From Turbatrix aceti (Eukaryota; Nematoda; Chromadorea; Rhabditida; Panagrolaimidae), in the NCBI GenBank assembly GCA_963969345.1, contig OZ017769.1, positions 3,043,600 to 3,107,599 on the forward strand: 64,000 nt of DNA. Direction: 5' to 3'. The position numbers were made by a program, and so were the translations under genes. Of this stretch, positions 45,597-56,418 are shown piece after piece. The notes below the pieces were generated by a model, which saw only the letters and a list, made by a program, of their open reading frames with translations, did no database searches and was not told the DNA's origin. The stretch's first letter is position 1. Each line of letters opens with the position of its first letter.

Positions 45597-46505
45597 CGCG
45601 CACCGAGCACTGTAACAACTCGCAGCAGCAGCAGAAGACCTCAAGTGGCACTTCAAGTCAAAACTTTTATACATACGCCGCGCATCCTGGATTCCCCTGG
45701 CCTGTCGTAAATCGCCTGCTGCGTAAGTGGATGTCGTTATTCCCCTGGATATTCCTTATTTGACTCATAAACCGGATAAACATCCCCGATTACACCAATA
45801 CCGTTTTTCTGTGCGATCGAAGGAACAATGCCGGTAGGGGCTATCACTTGATTTATGAATGCTGTCAAAGTCAGCGGGAAGCGTGAGACTCGTGCATGTA
45901 TTTTCAGTCAGACTCGGATCAGCATGAGTCTTGGAGGGTTCTTTTTGGAAGATCCGTGCGTCCTGCTGACTTCCGTGGTGAATAACATCCCTGATTCGAG
46001 GTTGTTGAATAATTTTTTTATTCAATTAGGATTTTTGCAGACGTTTGCAAAACGGTTTTTGAACGATTAAAAATTACGCCTTCACCGTTTATACCAGAGT
46101 TGTCGACCGAGCCGAGCATTTCGAGCATTCAATGCGGAGCCGAGCCTAAAAACTTACCCAAAAATGACAAAAAATGACTTTTTTTTATGTCAAAACTATG
46201 ATATTTGTAGTTAATTTAGGCTGCTAAATTCCACAATTCCAAACACGTTTTTTGTTATAAAATAGTTTCTGAGCCCCCAAAATTTTTTTTCTAAGCGAAA
46301 ATTGAGTTGAAAAAATTGCCATGCACGGTTCGAGCGAGCCGAGCCGCTCGCTCGAATGCTCGGCTCGAGGGCCACCGGGCCGAGCCGAGCGGCTCGAATG
46401 CTCGGCTCGACCATTTTGGCTCGGTTTATACTTTTTTTAAAGTTTTGGTTTAAAAAACAATTTTCCAAAACTTCAAAATCCAATTTATTTTCCATTTACA
46501 AATGC
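45597..46505. other. Intergenic region with GAGCCGAGC repeats
   Basis: The first part is the promoter side of the collagen gene. At about 46105-46145 and 46330-46432 the sequence is made of GAGCCGAGC, GCTCGAATGCTCGGCTCGA and their complements, a self-complementary simple repeat. No gene recognised. Confidence 0.5.
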
Positions 46506-46976
46506 TCAAAACAAATCCTCATTACTCTCACAATTTTCGTGTCGGTTATAGTGCCTGTCCTGAACGCCGTCAAAGTACTCTTCCAAATATGGCGTCATCG
46601 TTTTCTCGAACCTGGAGTCGAAAGTCCGCAGGATGTACATCCAGGCACTCAGCTGACCCCCAGCCGCCTCGATGGGGACCTGTTTTCTCGTGTAGAATTC
46701 CGGATAGCCCTCGAGTTCGTCGAGAATCTTCAGCTTGGTATCATCGACGTCGTAGATCTCACCGGATATTCGATGACCCGCATTTTCGATAGGGAGAATG
46801 AAGGGAATGTTATAACGACTGGCCACGACCAGCGGAAACCTGTCGATTGTCCGGCCGGTGCCGACGAACTCTGCGCGACCCGCAGCGGCGGCTGCCAGGA
46901 GATGCGAGTTAGGCTGGCCTCGCTTGAGCGTGCCGTAGACAAAGACGCGGTGCAGGAGCATGGAATCAGGGCTCAT
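46506..46976 (-). CDS. GGACT: Gamma-glutamylamine cyclotransferase (AIG2/GGCT-like), intronless
   Basis: Cyclises gamma-glutamyl amines such as gamma-glutamyl-epsilon-lysine, releasing 5-oxoproline, in breakdown of transglutaminase cross-links. 156 residues from the chosen Met (MSPDSMLL), close to the 153 of human GGACT. The substrate-loop signature VFVYGTLKRGQPN follows the start. The catalytic Glu lies in LDELEGYPEFYTRKQV. GEIYDVDD and the AWMYIL strand are present. The frame stays open upstream to an ATG at 47102, which would add 42 residues without conservation. A polyacidic end (ESNEDLF) closes the protein. Confidence 0.88.
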   Translation of the reverse strand: MSPDSMLLHRVFVYGTLKRGQPNSHLLAAAAAGRAEFVGTGRTIDRFPLVVASRYNIPFILPIENAGHRISGEIYDVDDTKLKILDELEGYPEFYTRKQVPIEAAGGQLSAWMYILRTFDSRFEKTMTPYLEEYFDGVQDRHYNRHENCESNEDLF

Positions 46977-47171
46977 TTCGACGAACGGTAAAAGGGAATG
47001 TCTGGAAATGTCAATTTGCATTAATTTATTTGATAAGACATTTTTAGAAACATGCGCGCGCGCAAGCAACAAAATACGGCGAAACTGCAACATCTCGTTC
47101 ACGTTTAAAATTCAACGGCATGTTGAACAAAAAGAAAGCTGCCACGAAGGTATTATCCAGAAGAAACGCCA

Positions 47172-47322
47172 GAGTTGTTACCAGGGATAGGCAAACGTTC
47201 GTGTTCGTTCGCGAACACTGACAAAAATGTTCGCGTTCGTTCGATTTTTCGAACAAAATTATCAAAATGTTCGTGTTCGTTCGAGAACAAAAAACGGCTG
47301 TTCGCCCCTTCCTGGTTGTTAC
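47172..47322. mobile_element. hAT-like non-autonomous transposon, copy 3
   Basis: A 135-bp element (47180-47314) starts CAGGGATAGGC and ends GCCCCTTCCTG. It is flanked by perfect 8-bp GTTGTTAC duplications (47172-47179 and 47315-47322). The core has GTTCGTGTTCGTTCGCGAAC and its variants, as in copies 1 and 2. Confidence 0.9.
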
Positions 47323-47936
47323 AGAGCTACATAGATACGTAGCTGATTACACATTGTAGCTTCAGATGTTCGCGATCACGTTGTACAAAAATAGTGAAGT
47401 GCATATTCGTTTGTCGCGCTTTGCCAAAAAATTGACAAATGGATAATATAAATTTTTTTTATCAATCAAAGCAAATCATAAAAAAATTGTCAACAATGAT
47501 GTCAGCATGGTCATTTTGTTCAGAAGAAAAATAAAGGTAAACCCGGACGTGATTATTGTATGTGGTTAATAAATATATTACATACATATAATATTACATA
47601 CATAGCATTACAAATTTCGATATTATGCAGTCATAAATTTTCACACACTGCAAAAAAAAAGCATCACCGTAGTAACAACCTCGTGGTTATTTAACTGGAT
47701 GCTTACCTGTACTTCAACGCTGGACGGGATTTATCGGTATTTACGTCGCAAAATGATAACGCAAATTTAACCTGTAAAATTGGCACAAATATTTTAATAT
47801 TAAAACTACGAAGATAAATTTGTCCCGGAGTTGGGTCACGGAATCCGGCATCAGAGGCAGAGGATCAGAAAAAAATAATCCAAATCAAAATTTATTCAAG
47901 TAAATCACAATTAAAATCAGAGTAAGTTATGCTTTC
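47323..47936. other. Intergenic region, 3' of the esterase
   Basis: AT-rich with a TACATA microsatellite-like run near 47577-47610. No gene recognised. Confidence 0.4.
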
Positions 47937-50334
47937 TTACCCTTTCGAAAGTCCAGCAGCCAGCTTTTTATAGAACTCAATTAGTCCATCCAGCTCTGCA
48001 TCAGTAGTATCCAATTCTTCGGGAGGACGAATTCCATCAGTTTTCTTCGGAATTTCTTCGTTAAAAACTTTGTTGTCCATATCGCGATAGTTTTCACTGA
48101 TGTTTTGCTTTATGTTGATATCCAGATACTGGTAGGTATTTCCGTTTGTTGGCGGCCACACGGCTTCAGCGGCAGGCTTGCCGGTGCGAGCAAACGTAGT
48201 CCATGCATCGGCGAAGAAATCAGCCACAGCGATGTCGTCCGGAGAGGCTCTCTCGTTATCGAGGAAGATAAAGGGAAGCTCGCAGGTGTGGTAGACAACG
48301 GCTAAAAAATTGATCTCAAAAAATTTATACTGGAAAAAAAAACCTACGTTGGAATCCCAAGGGTGGACCTAATCCGGCCTTAGCAATCGCGCTTGGATAA
48401 GTCATTTCATAGACGTAGACCTGTGTGTTATTCATTTCCATGTACCAGTTGATCTCGCGTCTGATGAATCCGGTGAAAAATTGTCCAGTGCCAATCTGAA
48501 ATTTATTTTTTTTATTACCGATTGATAAACTGTTTTTGTCTAACTTACATCTGAGATCACTTTACCGTAACTATTTTCAGCTGCACCCAAATACTGACTT
48601 TTCATATAGCTCACTACTTCCATAAGTTTAGCATCGTAGAATATCCTGGTAAACATGCCCATCATTTCGAAGAGAGTAGTCTCCGTAATGTTTTGTATAT
48701 TTATAATGCCAACTTCGATCAGTCCAAATACTAAAATCGTTCAAGATATACTTTTTTTTTGTATTGAAAAAATAAACTCACGAAAAGCAGCGGCTTCGTC
48801 TTTACAGCTTCCGTAGATTACAGGGATATTATTACGCTTTTTGTACAAATTCTGCGGCAAATCAGGCATGAATTCGTTATCGCGGACAATTTGCCATCCA
48901 AACTTGACTGCCCTGTCTAACCCAACAATATTTTCGATAGGTATTTTCGCGAAACAATCTTTGAGAACTTGGTAGTTGCCTGCTTTCCACTGAGTTTGAT
49001 TCATTTGGCACAGCATGTTGGCGCGCACGTAAGAATTGTTTATGAAGCCTAATGCACCGTCGAAGGTCGTGAGAACGGAGGCACTCTCGATGATTGCTTG
49101 TTTAAAAAGATCTAAAAGAAAAACAGGTAAATTACAAAAAAAGTGTGATATCAATAAACTTTGGGAAAGTGGCGACATCAGGTGAGCAGCTACCGAAGCA
49201 CCTCCTGCCGATTCTGAAAAAAAAAGTTTAAATATAATAAAAAAAGTTTTAAAAAATCGTAATTAACCTCCAAAAATAGTCACTTGGTTGGGATCGCCAC
49301 CAAAATGCGAGATATACTTATTGACAAACTTGATAGCCGCGACCTGATCCAGCATGCCCAAATTAGGCGGAAAGTCTTCGGTGAAGGTGGTAAAGAATCC
49401 CAGCAATCCAAGGCGATACTGAATCGTTACAAGCGTCACGTTTTTTGAGACAAAGTTTCTGAAAGCAGCTTGGTGCGGTACATCGTAACAGCTTCCGGTC
49501 TGCATGGAGCCTCCGTGGATATAGACCATCACGGGATACGGCTGTGCGGGTTTGACGTCGGGAGTGTAGATGTTGAGGAAGAGGCAGTCTTCATTCATGG
49601 ACCGTTTCTTGTGCTCCCATTGCGGACAGATGTTACCATTGGCTTGGGCAACGAAGGGGTCGCTCGGGAATTTGTTGAGTTCGGCGGGACGCTAAAAAAT
49701 ATGTTTACCGGTTTTTTTCAAAAAACAAAAAAAATAATCTACTTTAAATCGCATTTCGCCAACAGGTGGGTTGGCGAAAGGAACGCCCAAGAACTGAATG
49801 CCGTTTCCGCGCTTCAAATTCGTCTTTTCTGCGTCGTAGTTCTTACGCTCACCGACGATATTTCCGAGAGGTGTCGTGACCGTAACCGTTTCAGCAGTTT
49901 TCTTGCTCTCCTTGTTGTCGTTCATTGGCCCATCGAGTGCCGTTGGTAACGCATCCTTACTTTCTTTCTGCTCTTGACGCAAAGGTGCTTTCTGTGTCGT
50001 TGGTGACGTATCCTCGGTCGCAGAATTGCTGCCGGAAGAGAGAACGACAACTACGACAACAATGATGACAACTACCAGAATCCCAACGGCTATGGCTCTA
50101 AAAATTAAATTTGTTTCATTCTTGGCATCCTCGTTTTGGCTGAACTTACGCGTACATCTTGGCCTTCGACGCCGGAGCACCCGGTCCGGCTCCTTCCGCT
50201 CCGGCTCCTTCAGTTCCGGCTCCTACCGTTCCGGCTCCTGCCGCTCCGGCTTCAGCCGCTCCGGGCCCTGCCGCTCCGGCTTCAGCCGCTCCGGGCGCTG
50301 CCGCTCCTGCTTCAGCTGCTCCGGCTTCTGCCAT
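47937..50334 (-). CDS. Type-B carboxylesterase, membrane-anchored (eight exons, complete)
   Basis: A serine esterase of the cholinesterase/carboxylesterase family, predicted type II membrane protein. Exons: 50150-50334, 49743-50097, 49268-49691, 49160-49213, 48782-49111, 48549-48730, 48348-48495, 47937-48301, phases consistent, 680 residues. Residues 1-60 are an Ala/Gly/Glu/Pro repeat (AEAGAAxxGAA-like). A membrane helix follows at about 63-81 (GILVVVIIVVVVVVL), then a Thr/Ser/Lys stalk. The catalytic domain shows the oxyanion loop YIHGGSMQTG, nucleophile FGESAGG (Ser about 323), Glu in SCKDEAAAF (about 445) and His in VVYHTCELPFIF (about 564), so all three triad residues are present. NEDCLFLNIYTP is also typical. 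Substrate unknown. A partial tandem copy lies just upstream. Confidence 0.93.
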
Positions 50335-50979
50335 AGTATTGCCCTGGGTGATTCAAACGGTATGCGTTTTCTTTATCCCTGTCGTAGACGCCAAAAAAAT
50401 AGATCACAGGGAATCTTCTTTTCGCTTGACAACGGAGGGCGCAACAGAGTCGCCGACAGCCGAACAACAGTGAAGAGAAGCGGGGGTGAAAAGCACTGGT
50501 GCAGTGTACGCACAAACGTTACGTAAATTTGAAGAATTTGAATGGCTTTGCATGACAAGTACGGTATTACGTGACTCTTAAAAGCACACCAAAAATTTGT
50601 GTAGAAGAGTTACGAAATCTCAAAAAAAGTTGGATTCCTTGTTCAAAGAACCCGGTTCAGTGATTTGATTTTTTTCAGCGTTTTGTCGTCAATATTTTTG
50701 AATCACTGTACCCTTCTTCGGTAATCTCAAATCTCAAGCGCCGCGACGTGCTCACCTTATTCAGCTTCCCTCTTTGACGCGCTGGGGGCGACAAATTCAG
50801 TAAGGTATTTTCCCGCTTTTCACTCCTTTCATACATAAATATTTTTTCAACGTCATGTCATCGCCACAACGGTGCATTTTTTACACCCAATTCTCGTAAC
50901 GAAAAACTTTTACGACGGCAACAATTCTATAATAAAAAACATGTTATATTTATGTCTATGTAACCGTTTCACTTTATAA
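50335..50979. other. Esterase promoter region, duplicated upstream
   Basis: The sequence from 50335 to about 50935 is repeated at about 51425-52030 with high similarity: the same GACGCCAAAAAAATAGATCA, GTGAAGAGAAGCGGGGGTGAA and GCGCCGCGACGTGCTCACC segments. The duplication therefore included the 5' flank together with exons 1-2. Confidence 0.7.
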
Positions 50980-51424
50980 TTATGTAACCGTTTTGTTGCT
51001 GTCCATGTCGTTCATTGGCTCATCCAGTGCCGTTGGCAACGAATCCGCACTTTCTTTCGGTTCTTCACGCATAGGTGCTTCCTGTGTCGTTGGCGACGTA
51101 TCCTCGGTCGGGGGATTGCTGCCGGAAGAGAGAACAACTACGACAACAATGATAACGACAACCACCAGAATCCCAACGGCTATGGCTCTAAAAATTAAAT
51201 TTGTTTCATTATTGGCACCCTCGTTTTGGCTAAACTTACGCGTACATCTTTGCCTTCGACGCCGGAGCACCCGGTCCGGCTCCTTCCGTTCCGGCTCCTT
51301 CAGTTCCGGCTCCTACCGTTCCGGCTCCTGCAGCTCCGGCTTCAGCCGCTCCTGGTCCTGGCGTTCCGGCTTCAGCCGCTCCGGGCGCTGCCGCTCCTCC
51401 TTCAGCTGCTCCGGCTTCTGCCAT
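50980..51424 (-). CDS. Truncated esterase duplicate: 130-residue membrane stub
   Basis: Tandem copy of the esterase 5' end. Exon 1 (51240-51424) and the first part of exon 2 (50980-51187) match 50150-50334 and the start of 49743-50097. They encode the Ala/Gly-rich cytoplasmic segment, the membrane helix (GILVVVVIIVVVVVL) and about 45 stalk residues. The frame then ends at TAA right after SNKTVT, where homology to the full gene stops. No catalytic domain exists. Splice sites and frame are intact and both copies have their own upstream sequence, so it may be transcribed. Whether it does anything is unknown; a pseudogene is equally possible. Confidence 0.7.
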
Positions 51425-52030
51425 CCTGCGTGATTCAAACGGTATTCGTTTTCTTTATCACGGTCGTAGACGCCAAAAAAATAGATCACAGGGAATCTTC
51501 TTTTCGCTTGACAGAGAGGGCGCAACAAAGTCACCGACAGCCGAACAAAAGTGAAGAGAAGCGGGGGTGAAAAGCACAGGTGCACAAAAGTTACGTAAAT
51601 TTGGAGAATTTGAATCGCTTTGCATGAAAAGTACGGTATTACGTGACTTTTAAAAGCACGCCAAAAATTTGTGTAGAAGAGTTACGAAATCTCAAAAAAA
51701 GTTGGATCGTTACAAGAACCCGGTTAACTTGCACGTAAGCATTAGAAACAATAATTATGTGATTTGATTTTTTCAGCGTTTTGTCGTCAATATTTTTGAT
51801 TCATTGTACCCTTTCTTCTTCGGTAATCTCAAATCTCAAGCGCCGCGACGTGCTCACCTTATTCAGCTTCCCTCTTTGACGCGCTGTCTCAAATTTAATA
51901 AGGTATTTTCCCGCTTTTCACTCCTTTCCTACATAAATATCTTTTCAACGTCATGTCATCGCCACAACGGTGCATTTTTTACACCCAATTTTCGTAACGA
52001 AAAGCTTTTACGACGGCAACAATTCTATAA

Positions 52031-53159
52031 CAAAAAAAAATTATATTTATGATAATAAAAAATGTTAGAAACATCTAAAAAATAACACAATATGGTTATT
52101 GGTACGATAACTTCTCAATGCCAAGTTAGGGACAAAGTTGACATCATCGAAATTGCACGTCGTCCCACGTGATTTTGGTCCCACCAAAAGCACCCATAGA
52201 AGGGCGGCAATCGGCTATAGTATCGCACCAGTACTGGTAAGAATCATTGACGAGCACGAAAAAAACCAAGACAAGAAGGTAGTTGAACACCGGCTTCATT
52301 GTTGGAGCGAACGACGGTTAAAGCGTAGATGCCAGCTGCTATGTGAGTTTCTACGGATTCGTGCGAGCTTAATTGAAACAGTATTACACTTTCACATTGA
52401 ATCAGTATAGAAGTAGCAAGGCGGGACAAATTGACTATTTTGTTGGAAACTTAGTGATACGTAAAGGGTTTTTCATGTCCGCACCTGTGATTTGTAATGG
52501 AATTCCCAGAAACTCCTTCCATTAACGCGACGACATAGGAAACTTTTTAAAAATATTGTATCGAAATCTTATAGGAATTTGATTTTTTTGACTTTACAAA
52601 AAAAATAAAGATATTATTATAGAAAATCAGTTCGAACATACCGCACTGAAACTAAGATTTGTTGACAAAGTCTCAGCAGAAAACAACAGACGACCGACGC
52701 ACTAGGCTTACCAAAATGCGATTTTCTGACCGGCAAGTGAATCGAATGTATTTTGTTGTACTATTTTGAATTGTATTGCAATGTGATTCTACCATGTTGA
52801 TCGTGTAACCATTTTTTGTGATTCTGCCGATTGTATCGATCCTGGTAAATCAGACAACGCGCGAGGCAAAAAAAGGACAAAAGATGTTTTGCGTTGTCGC
52901 TTTTGACATTTGGTACAAAAACGGACGGACGTCGTGAGCAACGATCCGCGGCCGCGACCGCGGCCGTTAACAAAAGATTCTCTTTCACACTTTCCTTGCC
53001 AGGACGACAGCACCCCGATCGATGGCAACGCTCTAGCTGTCTTTTGTGTAAGCATACAAATTACCACTGTCTACGGTTGAATGTGATTTACAATAACTTT
53101 TGCTTTTGCATTGCTTGTGTAGTATTTTGTTGTCGATATTTTATGTGCGAAGAAGCTAT
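52031..53159. other. Intergenic tract upstream of the NHA fragment
   Basis: No recognised gene. A palindromic GCGGCCGCGACCGCGGCCGT stretch lies at about 52949-52968. Open frames of 60-90 codons on both strands at 52138-52430 overlap and carry no known motif. Confidence 0.35.
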
Positions 53160-53852
53160 GTAGGGTACCTTATTAGAGGAACCAAAGGATATGTACATCA
53201 AAAACTATATATACCTATTGGAACATTATGTACAGATAAAATTATTGCACAATTATCGGCCCTTACATTGGATTTAAATTTTGTCCAATCAGCATGCGTG
53301 AGTAATTTTTGATAAATTTTAAAATCACATAATACAAAAAATCACTTTCAGATGAATAGCGTCCGTATCGGCATCGCGGGAACATTATTTGAGGCCGCAT
53401 GTATTACGCTCTCGGCTTACTATTTGTTTAATATGCCGATATTTTTTGCAATAGTATTTTCTTTTGCACAAGCTGCCACAACCGTCACAGTGCCTACTAT
53501 TATTCAACTGCAAATCGACAACCGGGGCACTGATAAGGGTATTCCAGCCCTTATGATTACGGCAGCGACATTTGATAACTTATTGTGCACTATATTTTTT
53601 TCTATCTTTGGGGGAATATTTTTCCCATCTGGATCAAACAGTGACCTTTTGTGGATTATCATCTTTGGCAATCTGGCTGTACAAACATGAAGGATCACTG
53701 TGTGCATATTCTGGTGTGTATCAGAATGTTTCGTTGTCGTTTGTACTTATTATAAACTTCATTTTTTTAATGGCGGAGAAGATGCAGTTAGTGATTGCTT
53801 AATACCGTTTTTTGCTATCACGATAGGACAAAAAATATTTGTAATGATTTGA
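53160..53852 (+). pseudogene. SLC9B/NHA-type Na+/H+ antiporter fragment, probably broken
   Basis: Two exon-like pieces, one ending at 53297 (GTGAGT donor) and 53352-53690 (TTTCAG acceptor), join in phase. They read LTLDLNFVQSA, then GTLFEAACITLSAYYLFNMP, TTVTVPTIIQLQ, GTDKGIPALMITAATFDNLL, the order found in SLC9B/NHA antiporters around the ion-binding helix. The family has two adjacent Asp residues there (SSFDD); here it is FDN. The frame stops at 53690, yet matching sequence (FNGGEDAVSDCLIPFFAITIG) continues in another frame to 53852. Upstream exons for the N-terminal helices were not found. The disrupted frame and missing ends favour a pseudogene; an unusual splice could rescue the frame. 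Confidence 0.6.
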
Positions 53853-53939
53853 TAAAATTTCAAAAAACCATAAAATCAACGAAAATTTATGTACAAAACT
53901 GAGTAATGTTAAAATAATTCGGTCCTCAAATGATTGGAA

Positions 53940-56418
53940 TTAAAACAAACTTTGTATAAATGAATATGCTTTCCCGAAAACATTGAATGATATAGACGCA
54001 GCATTGTTGTCGCTTTCGGATTCCAGTTCGCTAATATCAGGAAGCCTAGATATGAGGTCTTTAAATAGGTTTTCATTGTCCACAAGAAGTCTCGCTCGTT
54101 CACTTTCTAATTCTTCCAAACTTCCTTTAGCAGGATTTTTTAATTTATTTTCCATATCGGCATTGATTTTTTTGTTCCGGGTTTCCAGTGTCAGTTTAAA
54201 TTTTTCCGAAATAAATTTTCGCTCGTCCAAAATGCTAGCTTTTTCAAGTTTCTTTGTTAACAATTTAGTTTCCGGATCCAGAACATCTGTTTGATCTGAA
54301 ATTATCAATTTAGATATTTTTAAAATGTTGGTAATACAAAAATCGAACAAACCTCGGTCGTTTCTTACCAACCACTGAACCGTATGATTCAAAGGTAGCA
54401 AAAGTGTCTGATTATACTTTAAAACAAAATCTTCTCTTGCACATTCCTGCCATGTTTCTTCTTTCATATTTTGTAATTCTATTTCAACTTCATCGAGCAA
54501 CGGTACCATATTTTTCATAAAAATTCTTTCAATTCTTTCTTTTTTCAATCCTTCTCGTATGAGTTTTTGCAATGATTGTGGAATCGTTTCCAAAACTTCA
54601 TCCAAAGATTTGTGTCTGCTTTCTCTGAGATCTTGACAGAAATTGACAGTTAGTATTTGAACAATGAGTTCAAGTACTACGATGCTGTACGACCAGACGT
54701 CTACTCTGGTATCACACAATTCGTGTTGCAATATTTCAGGAGCCGCATAACGATCGGTATACTGTACATTACTCGGCAGCATACAAGCATCAGAGCTTTC
54801 TGCCCATTCAATGTTATCAATATCAATGATTTTAGCATTGTGATATTCATCCAATATAATATTACCTGGTTTGATGTTGCAATGCAAAATGTTTTTTTCA
54901 TGTAGATAAATGAGTCCTTCGGCAACATTTCTAATCCATTTAATAAATAAATCTTTTTTAGGGCGTCCTATGCAAATTTGTTGAAATAAAGTTTCGTTAC
55001 CTAAAACTTTTAAAAGCACATAAAAAAATATTGTAAACTTACTCCAATGTTCCGTAACCGCGTAAAAAATATTGAAATTATCTTTGTCCGTTGCAATATC
55101 AATAATCTTAATAATGTGTCTACAGTCCAACGATGTTAATTGTTTCTTCAACTCCGCCAAATCTCCGTGATATCGTCGAGCGTTCAATACTTTGACTGAG
55201 ACTTTGGTGTTTAGTTCTTTGTGATTCCATTGGATGATTACCTTTTCAAATTCTTTTTTAGGAAATGTCTTAGCGTCAATGGTAGCAGCTATCGAGCCTT
55301 CGCTTGCCTGAACATTTGCGTACGGTAACGACTGTTGGCTCATAATGTCATAAAAATTCTTGAAGTTTGTATCCAATAGCGGCGATATTGTATCAATTTT
55401 TTTGAGTTTTGTCAATATTATTTTTGGACTGAGTTTTATAAAACATTTCTTGACAAATGGCATTGGTGTGTTTTGATAGATTTCGGTCCTCAGAATGGGA
55501 ATATCAGTCATTGTTTGCATTACCCGATACAAGATTAGTTTTTGAAAATCATAATAACCGCGTTTAGAAAATTGTATCTAAAATACTAGATAATTTTGTC
55601 CAAAAGCTTATGTGCGTATTTCGACTTACAGTTTGGTAATTTTCACCTGTATTTGTGACAATTGCTCCGTACCAATCAAAAACGTTGATTGATCTTTTTC
55701 TAGAAAATATTATAATAATATTTTAGTTATTTTTTAAATTTAAAAAATACTTACAACTGATCAATGTGTGCATGCATGACCGATTCGTTTTTATCATATT
55801 GATAACCAGCAAGATCTGCAAATTTGCGAGTTGGTTGGTACGCGGCGGGATTTGCGACAATCCAAATGTGAAAATTTTTTTTTGTCAATTCTGGTTCAAC
55901 TTTGTTTAGCATCCCAAACGTCGCCAATACCATTTGATTCACGTTTCCGCACGTTGTTTGGTTTGAACTTCCAAGGCAATACAGCAAATGCTTTTGTTCC
56001 GGCGTGTCTGGCAGTATATTCGGATCAAGCGGTACATGATCACTGAAATTTGTTCACTCACTCAGAGATGTGAAATGATATTTGAAGGCAAAATACATTA
56101 TTTTCTTTTGCAAAAAATATTTAAATTTAAAAACTTACTAATCCGATTTAGGATCTTTTCGTTCAAGAAACAAAGTTGCAACATTGTTTTCATCAATCAA
56201 TTTTCTAGTATCAACCGTGTCTTTGAAACTCGAATCGCCCCATATAAAAATTTTTTTAGTAAGATCACATTCTTTTAACGTAGGGTAAATCCAACCGTCT
56301 GTTTTTGTTAGTGTAAAGATGTGTAAACAAAATTGTACTGAAACAGAATAAAATAAAACCGAATCATGATTCATATTCAATTAGACTTACCCAGCTTATC
56401 CAATAACGCTTGAAACAT
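53940..56418 (-). CDS. Novel protein with N-terminal unknown domain and kinase-like domain lacking the HRD Asp
   Basis: Seven exons in order: 56391-56418, 56139-56337, 55755-56042, 55630-55699, 55043-55577, 54353-55000, 54295-53940, phases consistent, 707 residues. Residues 1-200 are an unrecognised domain (segments KKIFIWGDSSFKD, LLYCLGSSNQTTCG, FHIWIVANPAAY). The kinase-like part (about 280-510) keeps the beta-3 Lys (VSVKVL, about 324), AAPEIL and DVWSYSIVVLELI. The HRD motif is HCN (Asp to Asn, about 415) and DFG is DID; no clear glycine loop is seen. The last ~150 residues are Lys/Glu-rich and probably coiled-coil. Two introns (42 bp at 55001-55042; 57 bp at 54296-54352) are multiples of three without stops. 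Likely a pseudokinase scaffold; activity cannot be excluded. Codons are strongly AT-biased. Confidence 0.82.

Noticed and set aside
50026..50526. 166-residue + strand frame with RSGSFRSGSFSSGS-like repeats
   Set aside because: Antisense shadow of the Ala/Gly-rich esterase exon 1; the duplicate at 50993-51433 shows the same shadow.
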